Shown piece after piece: positions 22,672 through 35,345 of a stretch of 64,000 nucleotides of DNA. Within the stretch, counting starts at the first letter, position 1. The number at the start of each line of letters is the position of its first letter. The notes under the pieces were generated by a model that was not told the origin of the DNA, did no database searches, and worked only from the letters and a program-made list of their open reading frames with translations. Made by a program: the position numbers and the translations under genes. Source of the stretch: Chelonoidis abingdonii (lineage: Eukaryota; Chordata; Testudines; Testudinidae); contig NC_133770.1 in NCBI RefSeq assembly GCF_003597395.2, positions 94,445,279 to 94,509,278 on the forward strand. The letters are read 5' to 3'.

Positions 22672-22965
22672 GCCTGGTCTACACTTAAAAGTTAGGTTGA
22701 CATAGCTATGGTGCTTAGTGGTCTAAAAAATCCACACTCCTGAGCACCACAGCTATGGTAATCTAAACTGCTGGTGTAGACACAGCTAGGTCAATGGAAG
22801 AATGCTTCTGCAAACCTAGCTAGCTTCACTCAGGGAGATGGAGTTACTACGGCAATGGGCAACCCTCTTCCGTTGCTCTAGTGTGCGTCTACACTATGGG
22901 GTTATGGCAGCATAGCTGTGGCACCATACCTATGCTGCTGCAGCCACTGTGGCATGCACAAGTCC
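22672..22965. mobile_element. Harbinger-like MITE
   Basis: Begins 'gcctggtctacacttaaaag' with 'ttaggttgacatagctatgg'. It has an internal 'gtgtagacacagctaggtca' and a later 'gtgcgtctacactatggggt'. The 'tctacact' blocks facing both ways fit the turtle Harbinger MITE plan. The right end is degenerate. Confidence 0.6.
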
Positions 22966-25193
22966 TAACTGTTGTCAAGTTTTTTTGCAAGCAACACAGT
23001 AGAGGAGGGATTTTATGAGGGATTTGAAGGAGAAAAAGGAAGTAGCTTTGTGGATGTTTACAGGGAACTCCTCCCAAGCATGAAGGCAGTTATTTGACAA
23101 GTTAACTAGCGGGGGATGTAGGCTGGCATGACTGGCCAGTTGGACACAGGAGTACATTTTGACACTGAATGAGAAATGAAAGGTAGGTTGGGGGTAGGCC
23201 AGGAAGGGTCTGTCCAGGGGAGTTTCAGTCTAAATAGATTGTTCTCTCCTTCTATTTCCTGTAAAGCAGAAAATGGAGCATGTGGTGGATGGAGAGAGCT
23301 TTCAGGGCCAGGATGGAAACACACTGCATGACTGACTCTAAGTTCAACTATCTGTTGTATTGTCAGTCTAGAACTTACTTCACACTCATGCTTGGAGTAA
23401 TTGCCCTTACACAGTTATTCCTGACGGAGGCTGAAATCAGGACTATTTAACATACTGGCACTGTACATACAGATATAATATCTCTTAGATTAGGGAAGGG
23501 ACATACAGTTTCAAGGCTCTCATAAAAAGCTATGAGACAGTCTCCCTTCCATTCCACGCATGGCTAGTTGGAGCAGGCTGCCAAGCTTGTAACTGCAAAG
23601 ATCAACACAAGCATAAATAAACACTACCCCTTCTACCCGGCACCTTTTACGCATGAGATTGGCATGGAAGTAGCAGAACAGCCTTGGTGTCACCAATCCC
23701 AAAAGCAAGGGGTGCTATTTTAGCACAGTAGTAACTGAAGAGCCTAGTTGTCACTGATCTTGACAGCTTTTAATTTAAATCATGAGTTTTCCATTTTTAA
23801 TATAGTCTGGACAATATGTCACTAGTGGGCTTTGTTTCACAGACACCTGCCCTCCCATTCACAGTGGCACAAATTACCTCTCCTCCCATTTGTGATCACA
23901 TAACATCCCTATGGGGTGGAAAATGAGTATTGGGAAACCGGTTAAAAAATAATGGAAAGGCATAAAATGTCATGCCCTATATATCAACTCCCTGGCACCA
24001 CATAGCCCTTTAGACCAGAACACTAGCCTACCCTATCTAGCCATCACATCCTTTACCCACCTCCCTCACCAAATGCCAACAAATAAGCAGGAGACTTGCA
24101 GTATGCCAGAAGGCAGGATCTTATTCAAGATAAGGACATGATCTAAAACCTATTATGTCAATGGAAAGACTCCCATTGACTTCAGTGAGTTTGGGATCAG
24201 GACCTACATGTCACTCTAACTCCCTCAAATGCTGTCTTTAATAAAAGGTTTTGTTAGTTCTCTGGGGCATCTGTGATGTCCTATATAGCTGTTAAACAGC
24301 TTGATTTACAAACTGTTCCCATATATCCTTATCTGTATTTCTGACCTTGCTCACATATCATACCATTTAATATATAGTTACAAAATAGGACTAAACTATT
24401 GTATAGACATGTAGGAAAAGGCATGTAAGCAGCAGAGCTCAGTGTAATCAATGTGATTAAACAACTAAATGAAGATAGATGAAAGCTGGATATTTTATTA
24501 CCTGTCTTTCACACATGAAAATACAAAATGTGAGGAAAGCATTGCAGTAGAATATTTCAGAGGAATTGCTTAGTTCATGTTGTTGGGGCATCATTAGAAT
24601 GCACGTTCATCAAAGGTTATGCCAAGATCATTACACAAGGAATTTGTTCTGTCATTATCCATGTGCGACCCAGGTCATGTGGAATGCAAAAGAACAGCAT
24701 GAAGTCCTTGCTGTGATAAAAGGTCATTCTCCAACATCTACTGAAGCAAGTCCCATGAAAATAGTATCTTGATATTGCAGAGAACATCAATCCAGTGCTT
24801 GGTTTGCCAACACAGTAGTAACCATACTACAGTAATTAACTTAACCATGTCAATAGAAGCGAGCACCTGGGTGGTAGAATCTCCAAACTGAAGTTCTCTC
24901 ATTCAACCTCATTGTTCAGAGATAAAATGGCAGAGTGCATGGCAAGTTCAATAAATGGGCTACAGGGTCACCTAAAACCCAAAGATGCTGTTCCTTTCAT
25001 TGCATAAAATGCTGTACTTAGACTAAACATTAGATGATATTTCACATTTTGTGCAAAGCCTCAATTGTGCAAGGGAAATGGGTGCTTATTAACTCTCCTT
25101 TTGCCAGAACCAGACAGACAGACACCCACACCCCTCTTCCTATTTGGAAATAGTTTCTACCATTTTCCCTTGTTCACTATAATTAGGCTCAGT
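22966..25193. other. Unassigned non-coding DNA with one short repeat
   Basis: 24130-24212 carries 'aagactcccattgacttcag' and 'gggatcaggacctac', a short interspersed repeat also seen at 31488-31545. Nothing else recognised. Confidence 0.5.
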
Positions 25194-25275
25194 TGGGCCA
25201 GATTTTTCAGAAGTGCTCAGCATTCAATAGCTCCCATTAAGAACAGCTGAGGGGACTGAACATTTCTGAAAACAT
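25194..25275. repeat. Short palindromic 'cagaagtgctcagca' repeat
   Basis: 'gccagatttttcagaagtgc', 'tcagcattcaatagctccca' and 'actgaacatttctgaaaa' give opposite-facing halves. Confidence 0.45.
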
Positions 25276-26260
25276 GGTCCCTTGTGTATAGATACAGATC
25301 ATCACTGCAGGGGGAAAAAAGACTAGAAACGCTCTTAGGGTTGGTTCAACAGACAGCAGAGGAGATACTTGAGAATTCTGATCATAGGTTATAGTGATGG
25401 AAAATAAGCAAACAATTCTGTCCTTGGTACTCCTTGCATGGATGTAACAGAGGAGAATTTGGCTCTGTATTTTCCAAAAAAGGAAAAGGAAAGAAGATTG
25501 TGTAGTCCCAAATATACTTGAAACATTTCTAGAAAACCTATAAAGTTTGGCCAAAGATTTCAGATATTCAGACTTTGTAAGATAAATTTGTGTCAGATTA
25601 CAACGTCTTCCCATACCATCAGCATACATTGTCCAACAGGCCAAATTCAGAATTCTGAAATGGGTATAATTTTAAATTGTTCTAATTTCATTTTGGATTC
25701 CTTAGTAGATTTTTCTGTGTATTTGAACATTGATTTTAATATATACTTTGAGAGTCACATTTCCATTTCTTTGAAATACTGTAATGAACAAGTGGGATAA
25801 AACAATTCAAATAACATTGTATTACAATTTTGAGGTAAGATGAGACCAGGATATACATTTTAATAGGAGATGGTTCTTGTGTTCCAAGCAAAGAAAAGAA
25901 TGCAGAAAACAAGAAATTCTATGAAGTTTGGGCTGTCAATTGATTCTCAAGTTTACACCCTTGCGTTTCTGTGGTTGTGCTCTATGGATTTGTATTTGGG
26001 CTTCAGGAGTGGGCTTTTAATGGACCTATTGCAGCTCTGATAATGTGTGATCCTAATTCCATACATAAAATTACAATAACTTTAGTGAACAATAAACATG
26101 GAGCTAGTTATGAAAAATGGGAAGAAGAGAGGGAAAGAATCATGAAAACCTTTGTGAAATTTCATTTTTTCCAAAATTACCCTTTTTAACTAATTTTCTG
26201 CCAGCTCTAGCGTCCTGTAACAAATAAAATCTGAAATTAGCATAATATAGCTGTCAAAAC
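25276..26260. other. Unassigned non-coding DNA
   Basis: 26150-26215 ends with 'ttttctgccagctctag', the terminal phrase of an A+T-rich turtle repeat; the rest is unassigned. Confidence 0.45.
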
Positions 26261-26263
26261 AAA

Positions 26264-26437
26264 AAATATGCCTGTTTGGGCCTTGCAGTGAAAATGAGCA
26301 TGTGAAGAGGGTGGGGGAGAGAAAGTGATGGAGGGAGGGGGATGGAGTGAGCAGGGGTGGGGTCTTGGGAAGGGGCGGGGAAGTGGGTGGGATAAGGGTG
26401 TTTGGTTTTCTGGAATTAAAAAGCTGGCAACCTTAAA
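26264..26437. repeat. GA/GG-rich repeat fragment
   Basis: 'gagcatgtgaagagggtggg', 'gatggagtgagcaggggtgg', 'gggtgtttggttttctggaa' and 'aaaaagctggcaacctta'. I recall it as a turtle repeat ending in '(g)ttggcaaccct'. The minus-strand open frame is proline-rich by composition. Confidence 0.5.
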
Positions 26438-27044
26438 TCCATCTCCTGTGAAGGACAATGGTAGTTTAGTCATCCATTTAATTGGGAACAGAATCTCACC
26501 TCATAATATGGTAATGTAGACTCCTAGAGCAAATGACAAGTCCTTCCTGCAGCCACTGCCACCCCTGCCCCCCATAAAGAATGCAAAACTGTAGTTATAT
26601 ATTTTTTGAATTTTTAAAAAAATAGAGCTTAAAAGCAACAAATAAAAGTACCCAATATCACCAACAAAATGGGTCAAACCCAAGATTGTATGGCAGAGCC
26701 TAATATAAATCAGTAGTCATATAATATAGTCAAGGTGCAGAAATCTGGCTTGCAACTCTGAGCATACATAAACATGTAAGGCTCAGCTTTCAAACTCACG
26801 TACCTGAGATGTATACGTGGAGCAAATTATTTTCTTGAATAAAGTATAAAATACGCCTGTAGAAGTGTAAAACATTTAAGCTTAGGAGAATCAGGCAAGC
26901 CTCTATGTCCCCTATCCATTTACATACACAATTTTTCACTTCGTTGCCCCTTCCTGCCTGCTTAAAAGTTATCTTATAAAACTGAAGTCCATAGTGTTAG
27001 AGTGCATACTGCCTGAATTATATTAATAACTGAACTATTTGACA
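26438..27044. other. Unassigned non-coding DNA
   Basis: No gene or repeat recognised. Confidence 0.5.
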
Positions 27045-27175
27045 GGTTTCAGAGTAGCAGCCGTGTTAGTCTGTATCTGCAAAAAGAACCGGAGTACTTG
27101 TGGCACCTTAGAGACTAACAAATTTATTTCAGCATAAGCTTTCGTGGGCTACAGCTCACCTCTTCAGATGCTATT
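27045..27175. repeat. Turtle interspersed repeat with 'gcagccgtgttagtctgtat'
   Basis: 'aggtttcagagtagcagccg', 'gagtacttgtggcaccttag', 'agactaacaaatttatttca' and 'ataagctttcgtgggctaca' appear in the order I recall for one of the most abundant short repeats in turtles. A small piece recurs at 50600-50650. Class not known to me. Confidence 0.7.
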
Positions 27176-28889
27176 TGAGTAAATCTAGGCAAAAAAATAA
27201 GTTGTTTTTTTTAAAAAGCAAGAACAGTGTACCCTCTGTAACCCTATAATACATCAACTCAGCTGTGTTCTCTTGACTCTTATATTTGTCACCCTCTATT
27301 TTAATACTTAAGCAAGAAATTTTTTTGTTGCGGTGTCAACAACTCTGTTTAACTTTTAAACCCAAAGTTAGTTTTAGTCTCATTGTAGCTACTAAGTGCA
27401 ATATTTTTAAAATGGATTCCCCAGCTGTGTGATAGTATCCAGAGGTCAAAGAAAAATATACTTGCACAGAAAAGAACGGAGAAGATAGTCAGATTTGAAT
27501 AGTATGCCAATCTGTCTAGAAAACAAAAACAACTCATAACACCAATTAAGATGGCATTTGTATGATTTTATAAAATAAAGTCCTAACATGGAAGTCCAGA
27601 AAATCAGTTATTCTTCTGGCTAATGAAGTTCCTAAACTTCAATACTACCTAGATATTGACAAAAAGTTAACAACCAAGCAGAAAACATAGCAAAGAGATT
27701 TTAGAAAGTGGTCTGTTATCCAAATTCAGCCTTATGTAACTTTTTTGCCAAGTGTTGTTGGAAGCAATAAGGTTTGGGTTCAGTAGCTAGAAGTCCCTTT
27801 TAAAACTAACTCACACCTCCAGTTTGAGCCCCCACCCAGTTTCTGGGATCACACCTGCCCCAGATGCCCTTAATAAGCAATATTTCTTCTCTTGCAAGCA
27901 CTGAGGCTGTGTGTGAAACAAGAAAAAAATATTGGGGGGAAGGAAATATAGCATCAACTTGGGAAAACACCGCAACAATACATTTAAATGAATGATAAGT
28001 AAAACAGTAACTTTGGCAGTAGATTGTTAACTCTCTTCTCTCCACCCCTCCCTCATGTGAATGTCTAACAGGTTAATGTCTCTTTAACATATCACTTCCC
28101 CCATCTCTATTTGCTAAACCCCCTCATCCTTTGGTTTCAGCCAGTAGTATAGTGCCAGAATCCTGAGGTGCTCTTGAGCAGGCCTGTCTGCAATCTCTTA
28201 GGAAGTGCTACTTGGTCTTGTCTTGAGACTCACCACCTAATCCAGCTATAGTGATTTCAGCTTTACCTAGTGTCTTAGCCAGTTCTGTCACTCTACTGTT
28301 TTCTGCATCCTGTCGTGTTGAAGAGTTGTTCCAATAATACCAGGTTCTCAGAAGAGATGAACCAGTAGCATATAGAACTCCTGGGCAAACTCCTTGTCAT
28401 TAGGGATGGATTCCTTTGCACGGATTAACCTTGCCTTTCTCACTTTTTTAGTTCACTGTCACTTCCCAACCAGTTCTGAGTTTGGGTAGAGTTGTGGTGG
28501 CTCTCAAAAAGTGTCACTGGAAGAATTCTGGGTAGAGAGTTTCTGCAAAGGAATCTTTCTGTAGCTATACTTCCCCATGTTCACCATGGAACAGATGTGG
28601 AAGAGAGCTCCTCCCCTTCTGGAGCTTTTGTCCATTTGGAGTTCTGGGTAAATAGCGGGTGTAGATGGCTGTGCTTCCATCTGTTCACCAACAGATGGGA
28701 GCAGAGAACTCCTTAACCTCTAAAGCTTCAGGCCACAGGGTTTATATTTGCTAAGATTAGAAGATATTTTGTAATCATCAAAAGCAAAGAGGTTACATAA
28801 CCCAACATGCTACATGACACCTTCTTAGCATCTAGTTTAGCACCGGTGGGTTCCACTTAATCAAATTACATCTTTTAAAATTACATCAA
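27176..28889. other. Unassigned non-coding DNA
   Basis: No gene, SINE or transposon end recognised. 28490-28710 holds a loose direct repeat ('agagttgtggtggctctc...gttctgggtaaatagcggg'). Confidence 0.5.
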
Positions 28890-29140
28890 ATTCCAGAGTT
28901 GGTTGGAAAAGGTAATTTCTCTCCTCCCCCTAAATTTTCAATGAAAATATTTGGTTTTTCGTTGAAAAACTAAACCACTGATTTTCTTTTATTTTTTTCT
29001 ACTGAAATGAAATATTGTTTTTGTTTGGAAATGAGTTCTTTATATATCTCAAAAAAAAATCCCAATTTTGAAAAAAAATGAAAGTTTTCACCAAAAAATC
29101 CTTTCCTTTCAAAAACCATTTTGTAAATAAACTTTTGATG
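28890..29140. repeat. A+T-rich 'aatgaaaa/ttttcattgaaa' repeat
   Basis: 'attttcaatgaaaatatttg', 'ttttcgttgaaaaactaaac' and 'gaaagttttcaccaaaaaat' match the style of 58695-59080, including the shared 'ttttcaccaaaaaat' phrase (about 29090 and 58718). Confidence 0.5.
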
Positions 29141-29502
29141 AAATATGTTAACAGCTGTAACATTAGGTGGCAGATTGCACAGCTAATCAACATGACAGGA
29201 TTGGGGGTGATATAAATTGTCCTGATCATGGGTTAGCTCTGGCAAGCATTTTACCCTCTGAAATGCCCTGGAAGACAATGGGAGCATGTCTACTGCACAT
29301 CACCCTAGGTAGGGTCAGGATTAGACACCCATCTGCCATAGCCTCACCTCCTGTCCACCCCCCTTAGGGTGGACAGCTTCTGTGGAATGGAGAAGGAATT
29401 TTAGTACTGGTCAAAATCATGGCCTTAATGAACAGACAGTATCCCTTTAACATCATATTTTATGTTGTGGAAACTCCTTTATTCTTTCAGGGCTGAATCT
29501 AA

Positions 29503-31481
29503 GAGTATGGCTACACTACGGGATTATTCTGATTTTACATAAACTGTTTTTTTAAAACAGATTGTATAAAGTTGAGTGCACAGGGCCACACTAAGCACAT
29601 TATTTCGGCGGTGTGCGTCCATGTACCAAGGCTAACGTCGATTTCTGGAGCATTGCACTGTGGGTAGCTATCCCGTAGCTATCCCATAGTTCCCGCAGTC
29701 TCCCCCGCCCATTGGAATTCTGGGTTGAGATTCCAATGCAAAAACAGTGTTGCAGGTGATTCTGGATAAATGTCGTCACTCAATCCTTCCTCTGTTACAG
29801 CAACGGCAGACAATCATTTTGTGCCCTTTTTCCCTGGATTGCCCTGGCAGATGCCATAGCATGGCAACCATGCAGCCTGTTTAGACTTTGTCACTGTCAC
29901 CGTATGTGTACTGGATGCTGCTGACAGATGCGGTACTGCAGTGCTACACAGCAGTGTTCATTTGCCTTTGCAAGGTAGCAGAGACAGTTACCAGCTAAAG
30001 CACCATCTGCAATTGGAAATTGGTGATGATGTTTATCAGTCATTTTGCACCGTCTGCTGCTGTCATGGGTGCTCCTGGCTGGCCTTGCTAAGGTCGGCCG
30101 GGGGCGGATGGACAAAAATGGGAATGACTCCCCAGGTCATTCCCTTCTTTATGTTTTGTCTAAAAATAGAGTCAGTCCTACCTCAAATATGGGGTAAGTG
30201 TACTAGAGAATCAGAGAGCACAGCTGCTCCGTGTCAGAGCCCCATAGATACCGCAGAAATGATGATGCCATTCTAGGGGGTGCCCCTGCAACAACCCCAC
30301 CTGTTGCTTCCCTCCTCCCACACCCCTCCTGGGCTACCATGGCAGTGTCCCCCCATTTGTGTGATGAAGTAATAAAGAATACAGGAATAAGAAACACTGA
30401 CTTTTTAGTGAGATAAAATGAGGCGGAGGCAGCTTCCGCTGCTATGATAGTCCAGGCAGTACAGATTCTTCATTAGACATGAAAGGGGGGGCTGATGGAG
30501 CGCAGCCCCCAGTTGCTATGATGAGGACGGTTTTCAATCCTTTTGCACCGTCTACCGGGAATGACCAGGAGTCATTCCCATTGTTGCCCAGGCGCTCCTG
30601 GCTGACCTCACCAAGGCCAGCCAGGAGCATTCACGGGATGATGAGGATGGTTTTCCACCATTTTGCACCATCTGCCATCAGGAAAGGAAGGGGAGAGGAT
30701 GCTGCTGTTCAGCGCTGCAGCACCGCATCTACCAGCAGCATGCAGTAGACATACGATGACATTGAAAAAAGGTGAGAAACTATTTTTTTCCCTTTTCTTT
30801 CACAGGGAGGGAAGGGGGTAAATTTACAAGATATACCCTGAACCACTCGGGACAATGTTTTTGACCCTTCAGGCATTGGGAGCTCAGCCAAGAATGCAAA
30901 TGCTTTTCGGAGACTCTGGGGACTGTGGAATAGCTGGAGTCCTCAGTCCCCCCTCCCTCCCTCCTTCCATGAGCATCCATTTGATTCTTTGGCTTTCCAT
31001 TATGCTTGTCATGCAGCACTGTGTTGAGTCCCTATTGTGGCCTCTGTCTGGTGATTTTTTCAAATGCTTTGGCATTTTGTCTTCTGTAATGGAGCTCTGA
31101 TAGAACAGATTTGTCTCCCCATAAAGCGATCAGACCCAGTATCTCCCGTACAGTCCATGCTGATCAGCACTCCATGCTGGGCAAACAAGAAATGTCTACC
31201 TGGCCAGTGCATCCTAGTTCAGATGGCTTTCCAGAGCGGTCACAATGGTGCACTGTGGGATACCGCCCGGAGGCCAATACCATCAAATTGCAGCCACACT
31301 AACCCTAGTCTGACATGGCAATACCGATTTCAGTGCTACTCCCCTCGTTGGGGAGGAGTACAGAAATCAGTTTTAAGAGCCCTTTATATTGATATAAAGG
31401 GCTTCGTTGTGTGGACGGGTGCAGTGTTAAATCAGTTTAACGCTGCTAAATTTGGTATAAACGCATAGTGTGGACCAGGCC
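29503..31481. mobile_element. 2-kb non-autonomous Harbinger-like element
   Basis: Left end 'gagtatggctacactacggg' and right end 'cgcatagtgtggaccaggcc' (inverse 'ggcctggtccacactatgcg') share the 'gg-ctacactac/ccacactatg' pattern. Both are bordered by TAA (29500-29502 and 31482-31484), the 3-bp target expected for PIF/Harbinger. 1979 bp. No DDE transposase was recognised. The middle repeats a module: 'ttttgcaccgtctgctgctg' at about 30041 is followed by 'gctcctggctggcctt'. A second copy at about 30538 reads 'ttttgcaccgtctacc' then 'cgctcctggctgacctcacc'. A third at about 30660 reads 'ttttgcaccatctgcc'. Confidence 0.75.
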
Positions 31482-31487
31482 TAAGGC

Positions 31488-31545
31488 CCATTGAAGTCCG
31501 AGTCTCCCTGTTGACTTCAGTGGGCTTTGGATCAGGCCCTTGTTC
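31488..31545. repeat. Short 'cattgaagtcc...ggatcaggccc' repeat
   Basis: 'tccctgttgacttcagtggg' and 'ctttggatcaggcccttg'; inverted halves around a 'cttcagtgg' centre. Immediately beside the Harbinger-like element. Confidence 0.5.
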
Positions 31546-34194
31546 ACAATTCCCTCCTCCCAATTTTATCTGATTTTTTTTAAAAGACAGATGCTTGGGC
31601 CATATTGGTTAAAATCTCTATTCTGCTAATGGAGCTCAGGTTTCTGCAAAAGGAAGTGTTACCAAGTTCCCCTAATGCCCATTGCTTGGTGACTCTAGAA
31701 GAGAGACTTAGTCCTTCCTGCAAGGGAGAGATAAGAATCATCTTTTAAAATAAGCCACTTTTAAATAAGATTAAATAATTCACAGTGTCAGCTGAGGATA
31801 CTATTGGTCTGTTGATCAAAAAAAGCTTGCTTTACATCTCATTTCTAAAGGTTTGGAGCCTGATTCTCCCCTCAGTCTGGAGAGAATCAGGGGGAACGCC
31901 ACTGAAGTTAGTGGAGTTACACTTGAGTAAACTAGGTGTGAGAGGAGAATCATGCCCTGAGTTTCTATATAATTTATGTTTTAATCACTTCCGGATTAAA
32001 TGGCACAGTCGATATACATTGGTAAAACCTCTTGATCATAGTCCTCAGCTGGCTGTGTGAAACATGGAGTTATTCATTCAATGTTATACCTTAGCTTGAA
32101 AAAAGAGCATCAGGAAATGGGTTATGAGAAATGATTGCTGCTGGTTAAACATCATCCCACTGATGCTCATGTGCTAAATGCCATGTTACACACATGTCAT
32201 GCTATATTCTGGACTACAAAGAGGCGGGGCATTTAGAGAACGATGCTGTGTCCAAGGGTGACATTATAGACAAACACATCTTGGCTATTCTTTGGTTAAT
32301 GTCACTCACAGATTACTAGAGGAAAAGAAAACAGTAGATCCATCCGCCCATCACAAATAATGTGATAAATTTAGCCTCTTTGTGTAATGTCAGCAATTTG
32401 CAATTATCTCCAGCATATTTGTTATTCCAAAGTATTTGACAGACTTTCCCCACCCCCAAGATTTTATCTCTGTGAGCTGATCACAAACAGTTCTCTGAGA
32501 ATAAATGATACTCATTATTTGAGCTGTATTGGTTAGTTTGGTCAGGTAAGCCACATGGCATTGTTTCTGTTCCCTGATTGGATGAGCATGCAAGCTGTGC
32601 TGGCACAAATGCTCATGCAGTGTGCAGGTAAAATTTGGTTTCTACGAACATGTATGTGAATGATTTTGATTTCCTATGAAGATATGTATCAGTAAAATCT
32701 GATCACTTGAGTGTTCACAGAAAGCAAACACAGAAGGGAGTTTAATATGACAAGAGAATTCAAAAACTTCACAGGAATGTTTATAGGCTTTCTTGCACTC
32801 TCTCACCACGTGCTAGAGACAGCAAAGCTACATCCCTGAGATACTAAATGCAACTTTTCTGAGCTGCTATCTTGAAGACTGCACAAATATTCTGAATGTA
32901 GTGATCCCCTCTTATTTTGAATAAGCTATTTGTATCAGTTTGAACCTCTTAGTGGTATATATCCTTGTGATCCACATAAGTGTTTGCATTCCACTTGACA
33001 GAACGTAAATGTTAACATACATCCTCCAGATATTACTTAAGGAAAATTCCCACTGAAATCAAATCATCGGGCCTTTTGTCTCAATAACCATTAAAAGTTG
33101 TGGTTATCTTACCTCATAGTTCTTCATTAGGCACCTTCTATTATGTCATTCAGAATTTTGGTTCTCTGTATTAATTAAAAAAGATGACTTTCTATAGCTG
33201 ATAATCCCACAATATCCACCTAAAGGCATTGAAAATGATCCAGATGAAGAGTGGGGAGTTTAGAGAGATAGACAGACAAATGATTTGGTTCTTGAAGTTT
33301 TGATCACATTAAACAGAGGAGCAAACTAACCAGGGAAAAGCTAAGTGAAGAAGGTACTGGAAGAGGAAGTGAAAAAATGTGAATGATCTCACTCCATTAT
33401 TTTCAGTGGGGTCAAACCCATTTTGGGCCCTGATACTGTAGGGAACGACAGAGCGGTATTTTATTTTCACACACTATTCACACGTGGAATGAAAGGCAAA
33501 ACGAGTTCTGTGGAGGATGAATACTCTGAGGAATGTTTGGTTCTCCAACTCAGCCTCTGCTTTTATCCCCTGCTGCAATCCTTTCATTTCAGAAGGCTCC
33601 TCATGAATAAATATGACCTCTGATAAGAGCACAAACTGTTAACAGGAGGCACTAGGCATGTTTCCTTATTGCAGCCACATAAAGAACTTGAGTAAAGCTA
33701 ATGATCAGCACATTATACTTCATTAACAGTTACCATCTTCTGCTGCTTTTAGTTTTTCCATTTGGCCTTCCGCAATCCCAGGCTTTTATCGCCAGGCCAG
33801 CTTGATAGAAGTCCTGCTTAGCTGTGTCACACTGCAAAAAGGATTCTACGCTCAGGAACATTCTCACCATTTCTAAAGAGTCCAATTTTTGTCTCACTTG
33901 TACTGAAGGATACTTGCCTCTGGGGCTGTTTCAACTCCACTTGAGTGCTGCAGTTTTACCTTAATACATTTATTCCAATGAAAATGTTAATAAATATTTA
34001 ATAGGTACTGTCAAGCAATGCATTTAATCTTTTTTCCTCTCAGGGTGAGGGTTAGATGAAGCACTGACAGAAGACAGACATCATTTACAAACAAAATGAT
34101 GAAGTTGTTCGTATTGATCACCACCATGTTGGAACAGGAATACCTGTGTCTTATTTATAGGATTAGGACGGTCTTTCTGTGTTTGGGACCTAAG
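31546..34194. other. Unassigned non-coding DNA with one short palindrome
   Basis: 31858-31962 is a short palindromic repeat ('gattctcccctcagtctgga', 'ctgaagttagtggagttaca', 'gaggagaatcatgccctg'). 33720-33860 has no repeat character and may be conserved. No gene recognised. Confidence 0.45.
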
Positions 34195-34325
34195 ACAATA
34201 AATTCTGTCAGCCCTGCAAATACTTACACACATGAGCAACTTTTCAAATGTGAGTTGTCCCACTGAGGTAAATGGGACTACTCACATGAGTAGAGACACC
34301 TACTCACAAGGGGTTTGCAGGATCA
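34195..34325. repeat. Short palindromic 'aaatgggactactcacatgag' type repeat
   Basis: 'cttacacacatgagcaactt' and 'aatgggactactcacatgag' face each other around the 'ccactgaggtaaatgggact' centre. Confidence 0.5.
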
Positions 34326-35204
34326 AAGACTTAGAGGTTCATTTTATAGCATCATAAATAAGCCATGGATAGTCCAGAAAAAGTACCAGTCAGTCTCTAG
34401 CATTTATCCTTGTGTAGTATAAAGTGTTTCTGAACATTAGTGATGGGTGAACCTCTAGAAGGTCTGGAGATCCAAGCTTAGATAAGCAACAAGAATCCAG
34501 AAGTTTATTCAAGATTGAGCTGTACTATATGAAACCCTTGAAGCTGCAGAACTGTGGTGGAAAGAGAGAAATAGCCCCTTTTCCAACCAAAAAAGTCTTT
34601 GTAATGAATGATGCTTGTTTTAGAAGTCACAACCATTTTTGTGACAAGGAAGAATTTAAAAATTCAAGATGATTTTGTAGAAGATTTCTGTCATTTTCAA
34701 GAACAAAATTGTGGTGAATTTTTACTTTTTTGCATTTTGTCTAGATCATTTGCAACCGGCCAAATCAGCTACATTATGTTGTTTCTAGTTTCCTGATTGG
34801 CCAAGCCTGCGCCGGTAGTCAGGCTGGTTAGCAGAAGCCATTTTTATACACACACAAAAAAATGTTTGAATGTTGTGTCTCAGAGACTTTGTTTTATTTA
34901 GTTTTTTAACAAACCTCAAAACCTAGCAGTGGTAGCAACAACAGGGATGCACTGTTTTCCACTGCAGTATGAGGGGAGGAAATCCACTAACTAATCCTTT
35001 ATTTCTGAAAACATCTAGGATTTTAGAAAGCTGTGGCTCTGCCTGGTGCCCCTCCCCACCAAGGATGCTGAAGGTGGCAACAGGCCCACAATCATTTCCA
35101 GGTAGCATTAATGGGTGGAGCAGGGCAAGAGGCAGATACCAGTGGAGCTGATAGACACGCTGAAGAGTTTATACTCTAAGTAGACATAGATGTGACTGAA
35201 AAAA
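34326..35204. other. Unassigned non-coding DNA
   Basis: No gene or repeat recognised; A/T-rich around 34570-34720. Confidence 0.5.
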
Positions 35205-35345
35205 GGTAGCATGGTCATCCTGTTTTACAGTTGGGAAACTGAAGCACAGAGAGATTAATGATTTGTCCAAGATGGCAGCACCTGAAATTGAACTCTGATC
35301 ATCTATATCCCAGCCAGTGCCTTAACCATAAGACCATCCTTCCTT
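35205..35345 (-). repeat. MIR-like SINE, reverse orientation
   Basis: 'ctgttttacagttgggaaac', 'tgaagcacagagagattaat', 'ccagccagtgccttaaccat' and 'aagaccatccttcc' are the reverse of core and tRNA-like head. Confidence 0.75.

Noticed and set aside
25237..25644. 135-codon minus frame
   Set aside because: No recognisable domain, aromatic/Ser-rich as expected from A+T-rich non-coding DNA, and no splice or promoter support.
29941..31468. Frames of 111 and 134 codons
   Set aside because: They lie in the non-autonomous Harbinger-like element and do not resemble a transposase; kept only as the module finding.
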